In this document: piece after piece, positions 44,601 through 53,795 of the stretch | How positions within the stretch are numbered: position 1 is the stretch's first letter | How the letters are laid out: each line of letters begins with the position of its first letter | DNA from: Eupeodes corollae | Lineage: Eukaryota; Arthropoda; Insecta; Diptera; Syrphidae | Direction of reading: 5' to 3' | Length of the DNA stretch: 64,000 nt | Assembly: GCF_945859685.1 (NCBI RefSeq) | Contig: NC_079147.1 | Coordinates: 169,987,174 to 170,051,173 of the forward strand | Translations under genes and position numbers: made by a program | The notes under the pieces: generated by a model | Told to the model about the DNA's origin: nothing | Database searches by the model: none | The model's input: only the letters and a program-made list of their open reading frames with translations

Positions 44601-47600
44601 ACAATAATATATTTGTGTATCATCATATTTAATACATAAATGAATGTAAATAGATCCATCGTAAAACTTTTTGACGATCAGCATCGCATCGTAATCATCT
44701 GCGCCACGATCAGCATCGCAAAAACGCAGTGGTGCCTAATCACTACCAAAAAATTTAACGTTTGTGAATTTACCCTAAGATTTCATAAGCAAATTTCATT
44801 GTCGGTAATGAAAAAAACTTAAGTAAGGAATAAGTATTAGGGAACGAAATGAAAACGAACTTAAAAAGAATTGGTGAGAAAAATTAACAACCAAACATAA
44901 GATTTTGACCATCCCCTGGCCATATTATTAGACTGCAGAATTTTTATATTATACTTTTTATATTATACGCACTATTTTTAACGTTCAAGAATGGATGTAT
45001 GGTTACATTTTTATGCAAGATGGAGCTCCATGCCACACAGTCCGGTCCATTAAAACTTATTTGAGGGAAAAAACATCCCTTTGTTGGACTAGCCGGGAAA
45101 CAGCCCTGATTGACATATTGAAAATGTGTGGGAGCTGATGAAGAGGGGAGTAGAGTAATTCACTTGTTTAATCACCACGTACAAATGCAGGAAACAGTCA
45201 AATCATGCATTGACAGTATGCCGCGAAAAATTGAGACTCTTATTAAAGCAAAGGGAGGTTCAAAAAAATATTGAAAAAAATATTAATTTAAACATTTTTT
45301 TTTGAATCTGTTGCTTTATTTCTAGGAAGTACGTTATATTATGCATACAAAATAATTTAAATGCATTACAATATTCGAAAACCTGATTAAAATAGTTGGA
45401 AATTACAATTTTGCATAAAATCTAAAGTGCGTCTAATAATATGGCCAGGGACTGTATATTCCGAGTGCTAATTTTCTTCATAATATGTTAAGAGTATAAG
45501 CCTCCCCCAAAATATTCCATGCTTCTCTATTCATTTCAAACTACTGCCATACGTTAAACCCGAAAGGTTTTCAATGTCTGTGCTTCTAAATATTTTTTCC
45601 AACAATGCACAGAAAAGTGCTGGTGAAAGAGGATCTCCTTGTCTTACTCCTCTGCCTATTGTAAACGTTGGACCTTTCACTTCAGTTGCTATTTTTGATG
45701 TATTCTTCATGTATAAGATTCTCAAGATTCTTATAATTTTTGTGGGATACCTTGCTGCTTTAAGGCTTGCCATATTTTAATATTTTCTACAGAATCGAAT
45801 GCTTCATAAAAATCAACAAATGCTATATACATAAATATCTTTGTTATACTCCACACTTTTCTCAATCAGTTGGTTGGTTGATTGAAGATGGTCTGTTGTA
45901 CAATATCCCGATCGAAAACTTGCTTATTCTTTTGGTTGGTTTCTGTTGAATGTATCTTTACATCTTCTTAATAGACATTTAGCGTATACTTTGTATATTA
46001 TTGATATAATACTTATTGGTCTATAATTACTAATATCATCTTTTTTTAACCTTTTTGTGAATGGGGATTATGTTTGTTTCTGTCCATTGATATGGTAGTT
46101 CTTCATGTATCAAATTTGATTAAATATAAATGTTAAAGCATTTAAGATCGAGCTTTTTCCAATTTTAAGCATTTCCGCATTTCCAAAGCTTTTTCCTGAC
46201 TTCAGTTTGTTGATCGACTCTTCCACTTCCGATTTCAAAAACATTGGAAAGCTATCATAGTGATCCAAATCTGGCATTTCTGAAGTGGTTTGGTCAAAAA
46301 GTAAACTTTGATTGGTATAGGTCTTTGAACAAATTTGCGACGGACATATTTTTTATTTCGTTTCTATCTCTTTTTTTTTGTTTTTTTGTCATCTAAAGCA
46401 ATCATCCATTCTTTTACTTTAGAAAATTGTTCTTTTGCTTTTTTGATTGATTTGTTATCTACCAAGTACATTTTCAATATTTTCTTATTTAAATGTCATC
46501 TTTAACATTGTTTTGATACGTTTTCTCAATAATTTGAGAGTTTGTTTGTCGTTTTCATCTAAATATGTTTTCTGACGAAGATTTTCTTCTTCTTCAATTA
46601 AACTTTTTGTTGTACTTGAAATTTTATCTGGCTTTTTGGGAAAAGGTTTAATTATGTTTTCATTTGGTGACTTGGACTGTACTTAAAGATTTTATGAATT
46701 CCAACTGCACATATTTTTGATTTTCTCAAGGTATCTGGTTTTGTTTTCATTTTTGTAATGAACATTTTTGGTCCAATTTGTATATATAAATTGCTTTTAA
46801 GTTAATCATTTTCTCCCAAACCACAAAAAAATGACTTGTTAGTAAATAAATCACTTTGACAGTTCAATGAATTGCTAATTGTTACAAATCTTAAAAAATT
46901 GAGAGTTCAACAATGCGTTTAAAAACGATGTAGTGACGTTTTATTGTTATATGTTGTAACAATCTTAACGTTTAGAAACGATAATAGCTAACGATTGTTA
47001 ACAATAATTAAAAAAGAAAATACCTCATAAAGTAGATAAAGTGTTATAATTATATATACCTATATAATATTAAAAAATAAGACATCATTAAAGATTCTAT
47101 TTTACATTTTTTTAGTATTCACTATGCGTTCAACTCTTAAGGACCACATGCGTATTCATACCGGGGAAAAGCCATTTGTATGTGATCTGTGCGGTAAAGC
47201 CTTCAGCCAAAATGCAAATCTCAAGCAACATGTTATGCGTCACAACAAAACGAAGCCTTTTAGATGTGAGAAGTGCCATCAAACATTTGTAAGCAAAGGA
47301 GAACTTTATGCCCACCTTCGAAGTCACAACGGTGATCAACCATTTCGATGCGACACGTGTTCATCAGCTTTTACAACTTCTAGTTCTTTGGTTAAACATA
47401 AACGAATTCACACTGGCGAGAGGCCATACTCTTGTGACTTCTGTCCAATGCGCTTTACTGCTTTGAATACTCTTAAAAATCATCGACGTACTCATACAGG
47501 TGAGAAGCCTTACAGTTGTAAGTTTTGTTCGCGAGCATTTGCCCAAAAAAGCGATTGTAGCATCCATATGCGAACGCACACAGGAGAACGCCGGCATACT

Positions 47601-47897
47601 TGTAATATCTGTACAATGAAGTTCCAGCAGTTGGGCACCTTACGATCACATATGAAAACTCATAAATACAAAGCTATTCAAAAACCACAAGAAGTTGAAA
47701 AACAAAAACAACAACTATCACCCGTGTTAGACATATTTCATATGGCAGATGATGAAGTAGTTTTAGGAAAGCATGATCGACAACATGTGAAAACAAATAA
47801 AACCGCTGTTGATTCTGAGGAACATATGGAAGCAAATCAGCTTATTCATTTCAACATTGACTGTGCTAGTGGGAGTAGTATCTTTAGAGCAGAATAA
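26475..47897 (+). CDS. ZAD-C2H2 zinc-finger protein, three exons
   Basis: This is a probable sequence-specific DNA-binding nuclear protein. Exons 26475-26609, 26667-27756 and 47116-47897 join in frame to about 668 aa. The N-terminal ZAD domain has CRTC (Cys9, Cys12) and CLMC (Cys57, Cys60); ZADs usually mediate dimerisation. An acidic linker follows, then fingers starting near residues 234, 321, 350, 374 and 403, and six more in exon 3, giving 11; finger 2 ends H..C rather than H..H. TGEKP/TGERP linkers join several of the C-terminal fingers. The last intron (27757-47115) splits finger 5: AAA-G on one side and TA-TTC on the other give CPNCRKVFTMRSTLKDHMRIH, a perfect finger, which proves the join. 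The start has a good context (ACACCATGTC). AATAAA signals lie at 47965-47985. ZAD proteins are expanded in insects, so no ortholog is named. Confidence 0.9.
26667..27756 (+). CDS. Zinc-finger gene exon 2 (rest of ZAD, linker, fingers 1-4 and start of 5)
   Basis: It opens with AKITDGLPEKVCLMC, giving the second ZAD Cys pair, continues with an acidic Ser/Glu/Asn-rich linker and four fingers, and stops within finger 5 after CPNCRK. The donor is GTTAGT, phase 1. Reading on would hit an in-frame stop two codons later, which fits an exon border. Confidence 0.9.
28021..28920 (-). mobile_element. 5'-truncated LINE (reverse transcriptase C-terminus)
   Basis: The minus strand encodes a broken RT end: NTEKTKVLILP-like near 28830-28790, then KIGFFRRIRMKLSTSMAIKI and IIKPHFECCPTILLLG (28700-28600), LQILQNKAMRSILKCNRYTP, and YNKIK-like NNLTPNYLQRKL further down. 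The pattern fits the CR1/Jockey side of the LINE tree; the exact clade is uncertain. A (TGAT)n tail at 28022-28040 marks the 3' end. Stops and a frame change show that it is dead. Confidence 0.7.
29210..30240 (-). mobile_element. LINE ORF2 C-terminal remnant
   Basis: The minus strand gives an RT end with CYAAQVWGILEFEEVEKLLR and FFLKRIFRLPENSPTYILHL (29895-29750) and a terminal Cys/His motif CTLCNMRTREDICHFIGICP (near 29320). The part near 30200-29990 continues the thumb region but is damaged. Several frames are needed, so it is a pseudogene. It differs from the LINE at 28021-28920. Confidence 0.65.
30640..31420 (-). pseudogene. Possible LINE ORF1 (gag-like) remnant
   Basis: The complement of about 31140-30840 reads in pieces LEIRDLDKLTTEEKACHIRL and KVTCAGTLEETKEGLLKMIT. 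EIRDLD..T..E is a theme seen in ORF1 proteins of R1-like LINEs. It may be the 5' part of the element at 29210-30240, with the endonuclease region deleted; this link is inference. Confidence 0.35.
31421..32236. other. Intronic stretch without recognised features
   Basis: There is no domain, element end or RNA signal that I can support here; the frames at 31471 and 31965 look like chance. Confidence 0.4.
33737..34003 (-). mobile_element. tRNA-derived SINE, 3' part (copy 1 of 4 in the array)
   Basis: Read on the minus strand: GTGCGTTGGACTGTCATGCG, then a B-box-like GGTTCGATCAC (complement of 33960-33971), a body with GAATTGACACATTCTCCAAG and GGAATGGTTGAGAGTTGTAA, and an end GCGCCACCTAATGTA. Further copies are at 36701-36967, 38197-38463 and 39692-39956. 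Its A-box half is separated from it by a LINE fragment and is seen only at 41010-41041. Confidence 0.7.
34004..35019 (-). mobile_element. LINE 3' fragment within array unit (copy 1)
   Basis: The minus strand carries the end of an ORF2 (RRCTGLYRTAESSYVHYFSN, NRIDNFVIKLVRGHIARAMS, then after a frame change AAFIPPEAFLFLDKCG and LPYNRDVMAQGGADLLRF, ending QSALDSG-stop), then a long AT-rich 3' UTR and a poly-A-like tail next to the SINE. The wording fits the LOA/I/Jockey side of the LINE tree; the clade is not certain. Copies recur at 36968-37982, 38464-39477 and 39957-41009. Confidence 0.7.
39957..41009 (-). mobile_element. LINE 3' fragment with its true 5' junction in a SINE
   Basis: Only this last copy keeps the original 5' junction. 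On the minus strand the SINE head runs GGCATGATCGTTAGTGCG then TTGGACTG (to 41010), and LINE sequence begins CCTTCCCAGATGGAGAAGTT (41009 downwards), encoding MEKFRVFERQCLRRCTGLYR. At the 3' end a short A-run is followed by GTGCGTTGGACTGTC (39956 downwards). The 13-bp GTGCGTTGGACTG present on both sides is the target-site duplication. Confidence 0.75.
41010..41041 (-). mobile_element. SINE 5' head with A-box-like promoter half
   Basis: The complement reads ACCCGTGGCATGATCGTTAG and then TGCGTTGGACTG. TGGCATGATCGTTAGTGCG resembles a tRNA A box. The matching B-box half is at 39930-39942, across the LINE fragment. Confidence 0.65.
41042..42239. other. Intronic stretch with a dispersed-repeat scrap
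   Basis: About 41455-41490 (GGACGTCCGAACGTACGTAC) resembles 51145-51175 (CGTCTCGAACGTACGTACAT), part of a dispersed repeat also seen in array segment A. Nothing else is recognised. Confidence 0.4.
42240..42780 (+). pseudogene. Tc1-like transposase remnant (N-terminal and central parts)
   Basis: Broken plus-strand frames give LLDWAKKRKGWMKKHF (near 42545-42590) and, after frame changes, a stretch corresponding to NMLPECMVPTVKH (near 42675-42710), which match the order of motifs in Tc1 transposases before and after the first catalytic Asp. Many stops make it a relic. It abuts the RTE remnant. Confidence 0.55.
42800..44340 (+). mobile_element. Internally deleted RTE-clade LINE
   Basis: The plus strand encodes an apurinic endonuclease start (WICTWNVRSLNRPSAVEELV, then AIQEIRWDG near 43440-43470), its later part (IDSDHYLVVAKAAL near 43670-43710), and then jumps to the end of the reverse transcriptase (TVNEGKTKYMLSSRKEIQHR, NFEVVKDFVYLGYAVNAEHN, IIIPVLLYGAEAWTMTKAYE at 43955-44290). 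The catalytic RT core is missing, so a deletion joins the halves near 43880-43950. Frames are broken in several places. Confidence 0.75.
44915..45455 (+). mobile_element. Deleted Tc1-like element with TIRs and a transposase tail
   Basis: The left CCCTGGCCATATTATTAGAC (near 44916) and the complement of GTCTAATAATATGGCCAGGG (near 45432-45451) form inverted ends. Between them a damaged frame gives FMQDGAPCHTVRSIKTYLRE (45013 on) and SCIDSMPRKIETLIKAKGGS followed by KY-stop (to about 45272), the conserved last part of Tc1 transposases. The N-terminal and first catalytic parts are gone. Confidence 0.7.
45480..46850 (-). pseudogene. LINE reverse transcriptase remnant
   Basis: The minus strand carries IRILRILYMKNTSKIATEVK and GRGVRQGDPLSPALFCALLE (45770-45600), the RT motif after the first catalytic Asp; upstream pieces near 45880-45780 give YVAFVDFYEAFDSVENIKIW-like fragments holding the first Asp. 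Farther upstream (46150-46700) only broken lysine-rich frames remain. The clade looks RTE-like but is not settled. Confidence 0.6.
47116..47897 (+). CDS. Zinc-finger gene exon 3 (rest of finger 5, fingers 6-11, tail)
   Basis: After the acceptor TTTTTTTAG it completes finger 5 (VFTMRSTLKDHMRIHTGEKP) and encodes six more C2H2 fingers with HTGEKP/HTGERP linkers, then a hydrophilic tail rich in Gln, Lys, Asp and Glu ending SGSSIFRAE. The ATG at 47124 is internal, not a start. Polyadenylation signals AATAAA follow within 90 bp of the stop. Confidence 0.92.
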
Positions 47898-47989
47898 TCA
47901 ATTCAAAAATAACAACTCCAACTATACAAGTTTGTGGTAAATTGTACTATAAAAACATTTTTTGAATAAACTTACAATAAATAATAGTT

Positions 47990-48887
47990 TTGCCTCATAA
48001 ACCTTACGGCACCTCAAGACAGCATTTAAATTATTTATTGTAAAGGTATATACCTACCTAACCTATCACTTGTATGCAGATTGTACAGTAAATCAGCTTA
48101 AGGTCTAGACAATAAGCAGGTTTAACCAACATAAGGGACTTCTTTTGCAGTCAACTGTATTCTTTGAACGTACATTTTGATCAAGTCATTAACCTCTTCT
48201 TTCAATTGATCGTGCGAAAACTACTAAGAACACAACTATCTACAAAAAACCTCTCAAGCAAGCTACAAGTCCATTTTTACTTGTATTTTTTATTTTAAAC
48301 AAATATTTCTTATTCCTTTTCCCATTTGACAAGGAAGTCTTATACAAAAGACATTAAATGGAATTGTGCTGAAAATATGTTGATTATGTTGATACGAATA
48401 CCTATCCTAATATTTATGTATGTTGCATAATTATTTTTCATTCAAAGTTTTTAACCATTTTAAGGTTTGAATTGTCACTTGTTGTAGATATCATTGGTTT
48501 TCATCATTGAAACCAATCATTGGAACTTTTTTGAGAGGTTGATTCTGTCATTGGACACACATTTTCTGATTGGAATCAACTTTGAAGTCTAGGTTATTAT
48601 TTTACTTTCTCCTCCGTTCCTGATAAAATTACTCCCACACAGGAATGGTTGAGAGTTGTCACATATATTTAGTTTAAAGTATTTCGTAGTAATTGATTTT
48701 CCTATAGTGGAAATGCTAGATGAGCATTTAGAAATGTTCCCTATTTCCTAAACGTACATTGGTTATCGACGTCATTCATTTGCACGGTACAGAAGCTTAC
48801 CACAGCCATGAATGAAGACAAGCTTCTGAAAAAAAAAAACAACAATTGTATACCGCAAAATAACACCACATCCATTAATATCAGCTA
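47990..48887. other. 3' flank of the zinc-finger gene with a SINE scrap
   Basis: There is no gene. At 48620-48660, CACACAGGAATGGTTGAGAG matches the 3' body of the SINE in the array, so a truncated copy lies here. The remainder is AT-rich and unassigned. Confidence 0.45.
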
Positions 48888-49715
48888 GTACTCGGGGCAT
48901 GAAGGTTAGTGTGTTGGGCTGTCGGGACGTCATGGCGGAGCAGAGCTTCTTCGGTTCATTAGGGCTGTGTCCGAAAGGGACCGAATTGAAAGGGTGAAGC
49001 AGGAGAACCAGTTTTGGTGACTTCATTCGGTACAAAATACAAACCAAAATATAAAAAAAAATTAATTAAATATATAAAAACAAACATGGAATAAGAAAAA
49101 AAAGGACAACAACAAGTGTTAGATAGTTAGATTTGCTGCTGTGGTTGTTCTAGTTTTAAGTAGCTTATAGGTAGAATAGGTAGTTTAAGTTAGTTTTTTT
49201 ATTTAAGGACCTATTTTTAAGTAGTCTTTAAGTAAAAATAAAAAGGATATAGATATTATTTTTTTTAAATTTTCTAATGAATACAAAAATAAACAATTGA
49301 ATTGAAGTTATATAGATCTTAGGGCCGAAAGGCATTAGAATTAAGTATTATTGTTTAACTTTGAGTGTTCCTATGGGACCAGTAAGTTAGTTGTAAGTTA
49401 TGGTTAACTAAGCTAGTCTTATGAATATTTGTCTAGCTTTAAGATAGGTTAATGAATAAAAATGAATTAAAAAAAAAGAAAAAAAGTGCGTTGGACTGTC
49501 ATGCTAGAAGCCTTGGGTTCGATCCCTGCCTGTGCTATCTAAAGTTTTTTTTTAACTTGTACTGCTTCTTGGGACGAATTGACAAGTTCTTCTTGCCATG
49601 AAAAATTCTTTCTGAAATTAGCCGTTACAATTGTAGGTCCCCTCCATCACTGGCAACTAGAGCCTAGTTCTCAACGGACTGTATCGCCACCTAATTTATT
49701 TTATTTTATTATTTA
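48888..49715 (+). mobile_element. SINE with LINE 3' fragment inserted (second locus)
   Basis: The SINE head CTCGGGGCATGAAGGTTAGT runs to GTGTTGGGCTGTC (48923). LINE sequence begins GGGACGTCATGGCGGAGCAG (48924), which is the ORF2 end seen in the array but starting about 380 bp farther 3', and continues through the same 3' UTR to an A-rich tail at 49485. GTGCGTTGGACTGTC (49486-49500) then repeats the target, followed by a B box GGTTCGATCCC (49516-49526), the SINE body and the end GCCACCTAATTTA. The insertion point is the same as at 41010. Confidence 0.75.
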
Positions 49716-50743
49716 TCCATTAATATAAAGCTCTTTTCTTCTTCTATATAAACGACTTTTAATCTCAAATCATGGAATGTTTGCTATATGTAAAAGAAAG
49801 TATACCCATCTTTGATTCATGGAAAAGAAAGTGTGGGTATGCAACCAAAGGATTTCGCCGCTCCCGACGTTCGTAATAAACACCTAGAAGGTATGTTACC
49901 CCCAAAACAAACGGTTCTTGGATATCAATGGTCAAGCAAAAAAACTCTTAACAAAGTAGTTTTAACAATCTGAAAAACCAAAAAAAAAAAGAATACACTA
50001 ATCGTTTACTCAGTGAAGAAATCTTCATTTGAATAAATGTAAATATTATTCATTATCGGTCGTTTTTATTAACCGATAATTGCGTTGCTCGTTTGTGTTG
50101 CACATTAAGTCCAGTTGATTGCATATACTCATCATCTGTAATTTGCACTAACCATGTCGTTTGCTGGTAAACAAAATAATCGCGTACAATTTTTGCTGAG
50201 TATAACAAATTGAATTGTTAATTCTTGGTTTAGCTTTGTTTTTTTTTTTGTGTGAATCATTGTAGGCAAAAGTCAAGCCTTCCGGCACTGGGCACTAGGT
50301 GGAGTCCAAAGTGAGCGAATGGGGTTTCCGTAGATTGGTCAATAATAGCGGCAAATACTGGCTGCAAAAGCATCCTTGTTAATTATCAGGAATATTTTTT
50401 TTTAAATCATTAAATTTGTAAAAACTTTTTTTCATATTCTTTTTTTGTAACATGCTATGATGAAGTCATTTTCATTGTATATATATTTACTATAGTACCA
50501 CAGATAATAAATTTACACAGATGTCTCATCCCTGCAGGAAAAAATGAAACATTTTTTTCTCTTAACAGACAAGCCTTAACAGACAGAAGCTTTTAAAAAT
50601 AAAGCTGAGAAAGCTCTTTTTGCCTTTCATACTTTTTTTTGAAGTTTTTTCTCTTCTCATTTTTCATTTTGTTTGCGCGTGTTGGTGCGATTATTTGTTT
50701 ATTTTTTCGTGAATGTTAGATTGTTAGGTGTCCGGTAAGGAGA
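49716..50743. other. Unassigned non-coding stretch
   Basis: No gene, element end or RNA signal can be supported here. Confidence 0.4.
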
Positions 50744-50971
50744 ATGGAAGAAGTTGCTTGTGTATTGATGTACGAGAATATTGTGTGGGCAAGTGAATGT
50801 GCAGATGACTTGGTTTCTGTGCCTTCTATTATTTCTTTAGAATTTGATTTGATTGCATTTCGCGAACACGTGGAAAGCTTTAAACGACACAAAATTGTTT
50901 TTGAGATAAAACCATTTTTCGTTCATAAAATTTTTGAGGTGAAACATTTTTTTCAGTTTTTTGATTTATAA
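50744..50971 (+). CDS. Unidentified 75-codon frame
   Basis: The frame MEEVACVLMYENIVWASECA.. starts after GGTAAGGAGAATGG and has a composition more protein-like than its surroundings, with a Phe/Lys-rich end. I do not recognise a domain. It might be the first exon of a transposase (the Harbinger type was considered) or chance. No splice donor in a convincing place was found. Confidence 0.2.
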   Translation: MEEVACVLMYENIVWASECADDLVSVPSIISLEFDLIAFREHVESFKRHKIVFEIKPFFVHKIFEVKHFFQFFDL

Positions 50972-51059
50972 AAAACCGTTAATTGGATTTCTTTTTCCAA
51001 AAATATACTTGGTATCACGTTACAATATATAATATAACATTTCATTCAAGTTTTTGAAA

Positions 51060-51290
51060 AATAAACCACCCGAGCAAATTTTTTGAGTCCTTTATGCATC
51101 TTTCTGCATTATTATCTGTATACTGGTTCTTGAGGTATGGACGACGAAAAAAACGTCTCGAACGTACGTACATACGCACGCACATTCATCTTCCCAAAAA
51201 TCTTTTATTTCGACTCTAGGGACATTGAAACGTCTGCAAATCGGACCTATTACAACAACTTCCTATGAGAAGTTAATAAATCAAATGGAA
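51060..51290. repeat. Dispersed repeat shared with array segment A
   Basis: TTCGACTCTAGGGACATTGA, AAATCGGACCTATTACAACA and ACTTCCTATGAGAAGTTAA are close to the complement of 33003-33110 in array segment A. The GAACGTACGTACATACGCAC part recurs near 41470. There is no coding potential. Confidence 0.55.
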
Positions 51291-51829
51291 ATACGTTTTT
51301 TTGTATACAGTTATGTCAAGGAAACATACAAATCAGGGGCAATACAAATCTACAAGAAGACCCTTATTTGAACAGAAAACAGTACCTACATATTTTATTT
51401 GTTGCTGCACAAAATGTATTGGTCCACTTTTAAGGAAGTTATCTTTTTAAATAAAAAAAATAAGATCAGTTATTTTCAAACTAGACAAAAAAATATTATT
51501 TTAATTGTTGCCACATTATGTACAATGAGGAAAATACATGTGCATTGGACATACATAGGTGCCTCATCTTCCAATTCACACCAGTCAACAACAATTCATT
51601 ACGTTTAAAAAGATATAAAACAGACAAATGTATTCGTGGAGATTTTAGAAAATTGAAGAAAAAGATGAATCTATACAAAAGTATCCACATGAATCAACGC
51701 AGCTAGCATATCATACTAACTAGCTACCGCAAAAAATACTCTTGCAGTACTTTTTGCGTTGTTATTGTTTCTCTTATACTTTTTCTATTTCTTGCCAAAG
51801 CATAACCGTAAAAACTTACCTCTTCAAGT
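51291..51829. other. Unassigned non-coding stretch
   Basis: Only short AT-rich frames are present. Nothing is recognised. Confidence 0.4.
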
Positions 51830-52195
51830 ATAATATGCTGTTGCGTGACAAGAGGAGGCTAGGAGGTGGGTGAAGTGGAAGGGTAGGATTACGATGAGGT
51901 TGAAAAAGAGATAGGAAGATTTGGAAAAGGTTAGGTGGGATTGTTGAGCCACGGCGGCGTCAGCTCGCCGAACGGGGGATCTTGCCCCCGAAACATGTAT
52001 CAGGTCAAGGAATGAGGAAAAGGAAGGAAACATACACGGACGGACAATTGGCACATCAGGGCACTGAGACCATTACCCACCCCACCTTTAGGTATCCGCG
52101 GCCAGTATTCGATACCCCCAAATTATTGGTTGATGATCGGTTTCAGGTCATCTTAGTTTCACGCCCACTCTGCTACCCCTGGCACCCCTGAAAAG
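51830..52195. other. GC-richer island of unknown origin
   Basis: This block is clearly richer in G and C than its surroundings (for example GAGCCACGGCGGCGTCAGCT and CTTGCCCCCGAAACATG). It has a 69-codon plus-strand frame and a 76-codon minus-strand frame, neither with a domain I know. A scrap of a mobile element is the likeliest source. Confidence 0.3.
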
Positions 52196-52659
52196 AAAAT
52201 TAATCTTTCATTGTTTCGCTTGGGCGAAATATAAAAAAACTGTTTTTTTTCCTTTTTTTGTTACCGGCGTTTGGTCCAAAGTTTTTTTATTTAAATGACA
52301 GAGTAATCATAGTTTAGATTTGCAATAGTTATAACAAAAAAAAGATGTATAAAAAGAATATCTTAACAAACAAATTAACACCATAAAACAAGAAAAAGAA
52401 CAAAAAGAAAATTGTAACAAAAAAAAGCCAGGTTGGTAGCCCTACGTCTTTATTTCTACCTTTGCGTAGAAGTACCTTTTTCGCTATACCTCACAATCAA
52501 ATATTAAGAACAAATAAGATTGCAGAAACAAACAAAAAACAACTTTCACGCTGATGATCTTAACTTAATGAATTAATTAACGAATTAATTTAAAAATAGC
52601 AAAACAAAAACTTAAATATAGTACAATCACAAACACCAAAGGTTATGAATGGTTATATA

Positions 52660-53792
52660 CAGTTGTATTCATAAAAATAGCAGTGCTGGTAACATTTTAT
52701 TAGATTGTCAATTATTTAAATAACGGAAATTCTTACACAAAAATTAACTTGTTACTTTCATATTAGAGACTTTTAGCTTGAAGTTATACTCCCGGTGAAC
52801 ACACATTATTTTAAACTCTTTGGATATAGAGTGTTCATAAAAATAGCCGTGCTTTATAAGTAAAAAGTGTTAAAAATTCATTTTTATTTTTCGGTTCTTA
52901 AATATTTTACTATATACATTTTTAAGTATTTGTTACATACTAGCATATACAAAAATTATAAATATTAGATCAAAAATAAACAATGGGACGGTCGAAACAC
53001 TGCACCGAAGAAATTCGAAAACTTATTAGAAAACTGCGTTTGGAGGGAAAAACCTACCAAAATATTCAAGACATTCTAGGCTGCTCAGCAAAAATGGTCA
53101 GTAACGTCTTAAAATGGCAAAATATACCGAAAACGCGAGGACCAAAAAAGATGGCTACTGAAAGAACTGACAGAAAAATTGTTCAGTTACCAAAACAGAA
53201 CCCTTCCATAGGCTCTAGGAAAATAAGAAATGGACTTCAAGTGTCTGTTAGCGCTGTCACAATACGAAGACGTCTTTGAGAAGCGCAGTTATCAGCACGA
53301 AGTTCCTGCAAGGTACTATTTTTGACAAAAAAGCAATTGGCAAAGAGAATGGAGTTTGCCAAAGTGCTTAGAGAATGGGGAAAAGAAAAATGGAGGAATG
53401 TTCTGTGGAGCGATGAAAGCAAAGTCGTCCTTTTTGGATCCAAGGATTGTCGAGAATATGTGAGAAGACCCCAAAATGCAGCAAACGATCCTCGGTACAC
53501 TATAAAAACGGAGAAGCACGCAGTTCATAAAGAAAAACCCAAGAGTTCGAAAAAATTGTGGGAAGCAGTGTGTGATTCGTGGAACGCAATACCAATCGAG
53601 AGGTGTCAGGTTTTAGTGGACTCGATGCCACATAGATGCAAAGCAGTCATAAAAAACAATGGTTATGCAACAAAGTACTAATTGTAAGCTAACATTATAT
53701 GTATACTTTTATACAACTTATTACAGTTTTTCTTATTTATTACGTAATGGATCCAGTACATTGTCATGCACTGCTATTTTTATGAACAGCCA
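52660..53792 (+). mobile_element. Tc1-like element, internally deleted
   Basis: The ends TTCATAAAAATAGCAGTGC (left, near 52669) and the complement GCACTGCTATTTTTATGAA (right, to about 53786) are inverted repeats flanked by TA. A second directly repeated copy, GTTCATAAAAATAGCCGTGC, lies inside the left end at about 52829-52848, the nested layout of some Tc1/Tc3-type ends. Between them lies a damaged transposase. The deletion makes it non-autonomous. Confidence 0.8.
52983..53681 (+). pseudogene. Tc1-like transposase with stop and deleted catalytic centre
   Basis: The N-terminal helix-turn-helix part is present (MGRSKHCTEEIRKLIRKLRL, then YQNIQDILGCSAKMVSNVLK), followed by a stop after TIRRRL at 53277. 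The frame resumes from about 53322 (KKQLAKRMEFAKVLREW) with WSDESKVVLFGSKDCREYVR, containing the first catalytic Asp. It then jumps to the C-terminus (KLWEAVCDSWNAIP, then CQVLVDSMPHRCKAVIKNNG). The second Asp and the final acidic residue of the DDE/D triad are missing, so it cannot be active. Confidence 0.8.
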
Positions 53793-53795
53793 TAT

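Larger units (their letters stand above)
27757..47115 (+). other. Giant 19.4 kb intron of the zinc-finger gene
   Basis: The intron runs from GTTAGT to ..TTTTTTTAG and contains only mobile-element remains and a tandem array: two LINE scraps (28021-31420), the array (32237-41041), Tc1 and RTE scraps (42240-45455) and an RT scrap (45480-46850). The first intron of the same gene is 57 bp, so the size comes from insertion and amplification. Confidence 0.85.
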
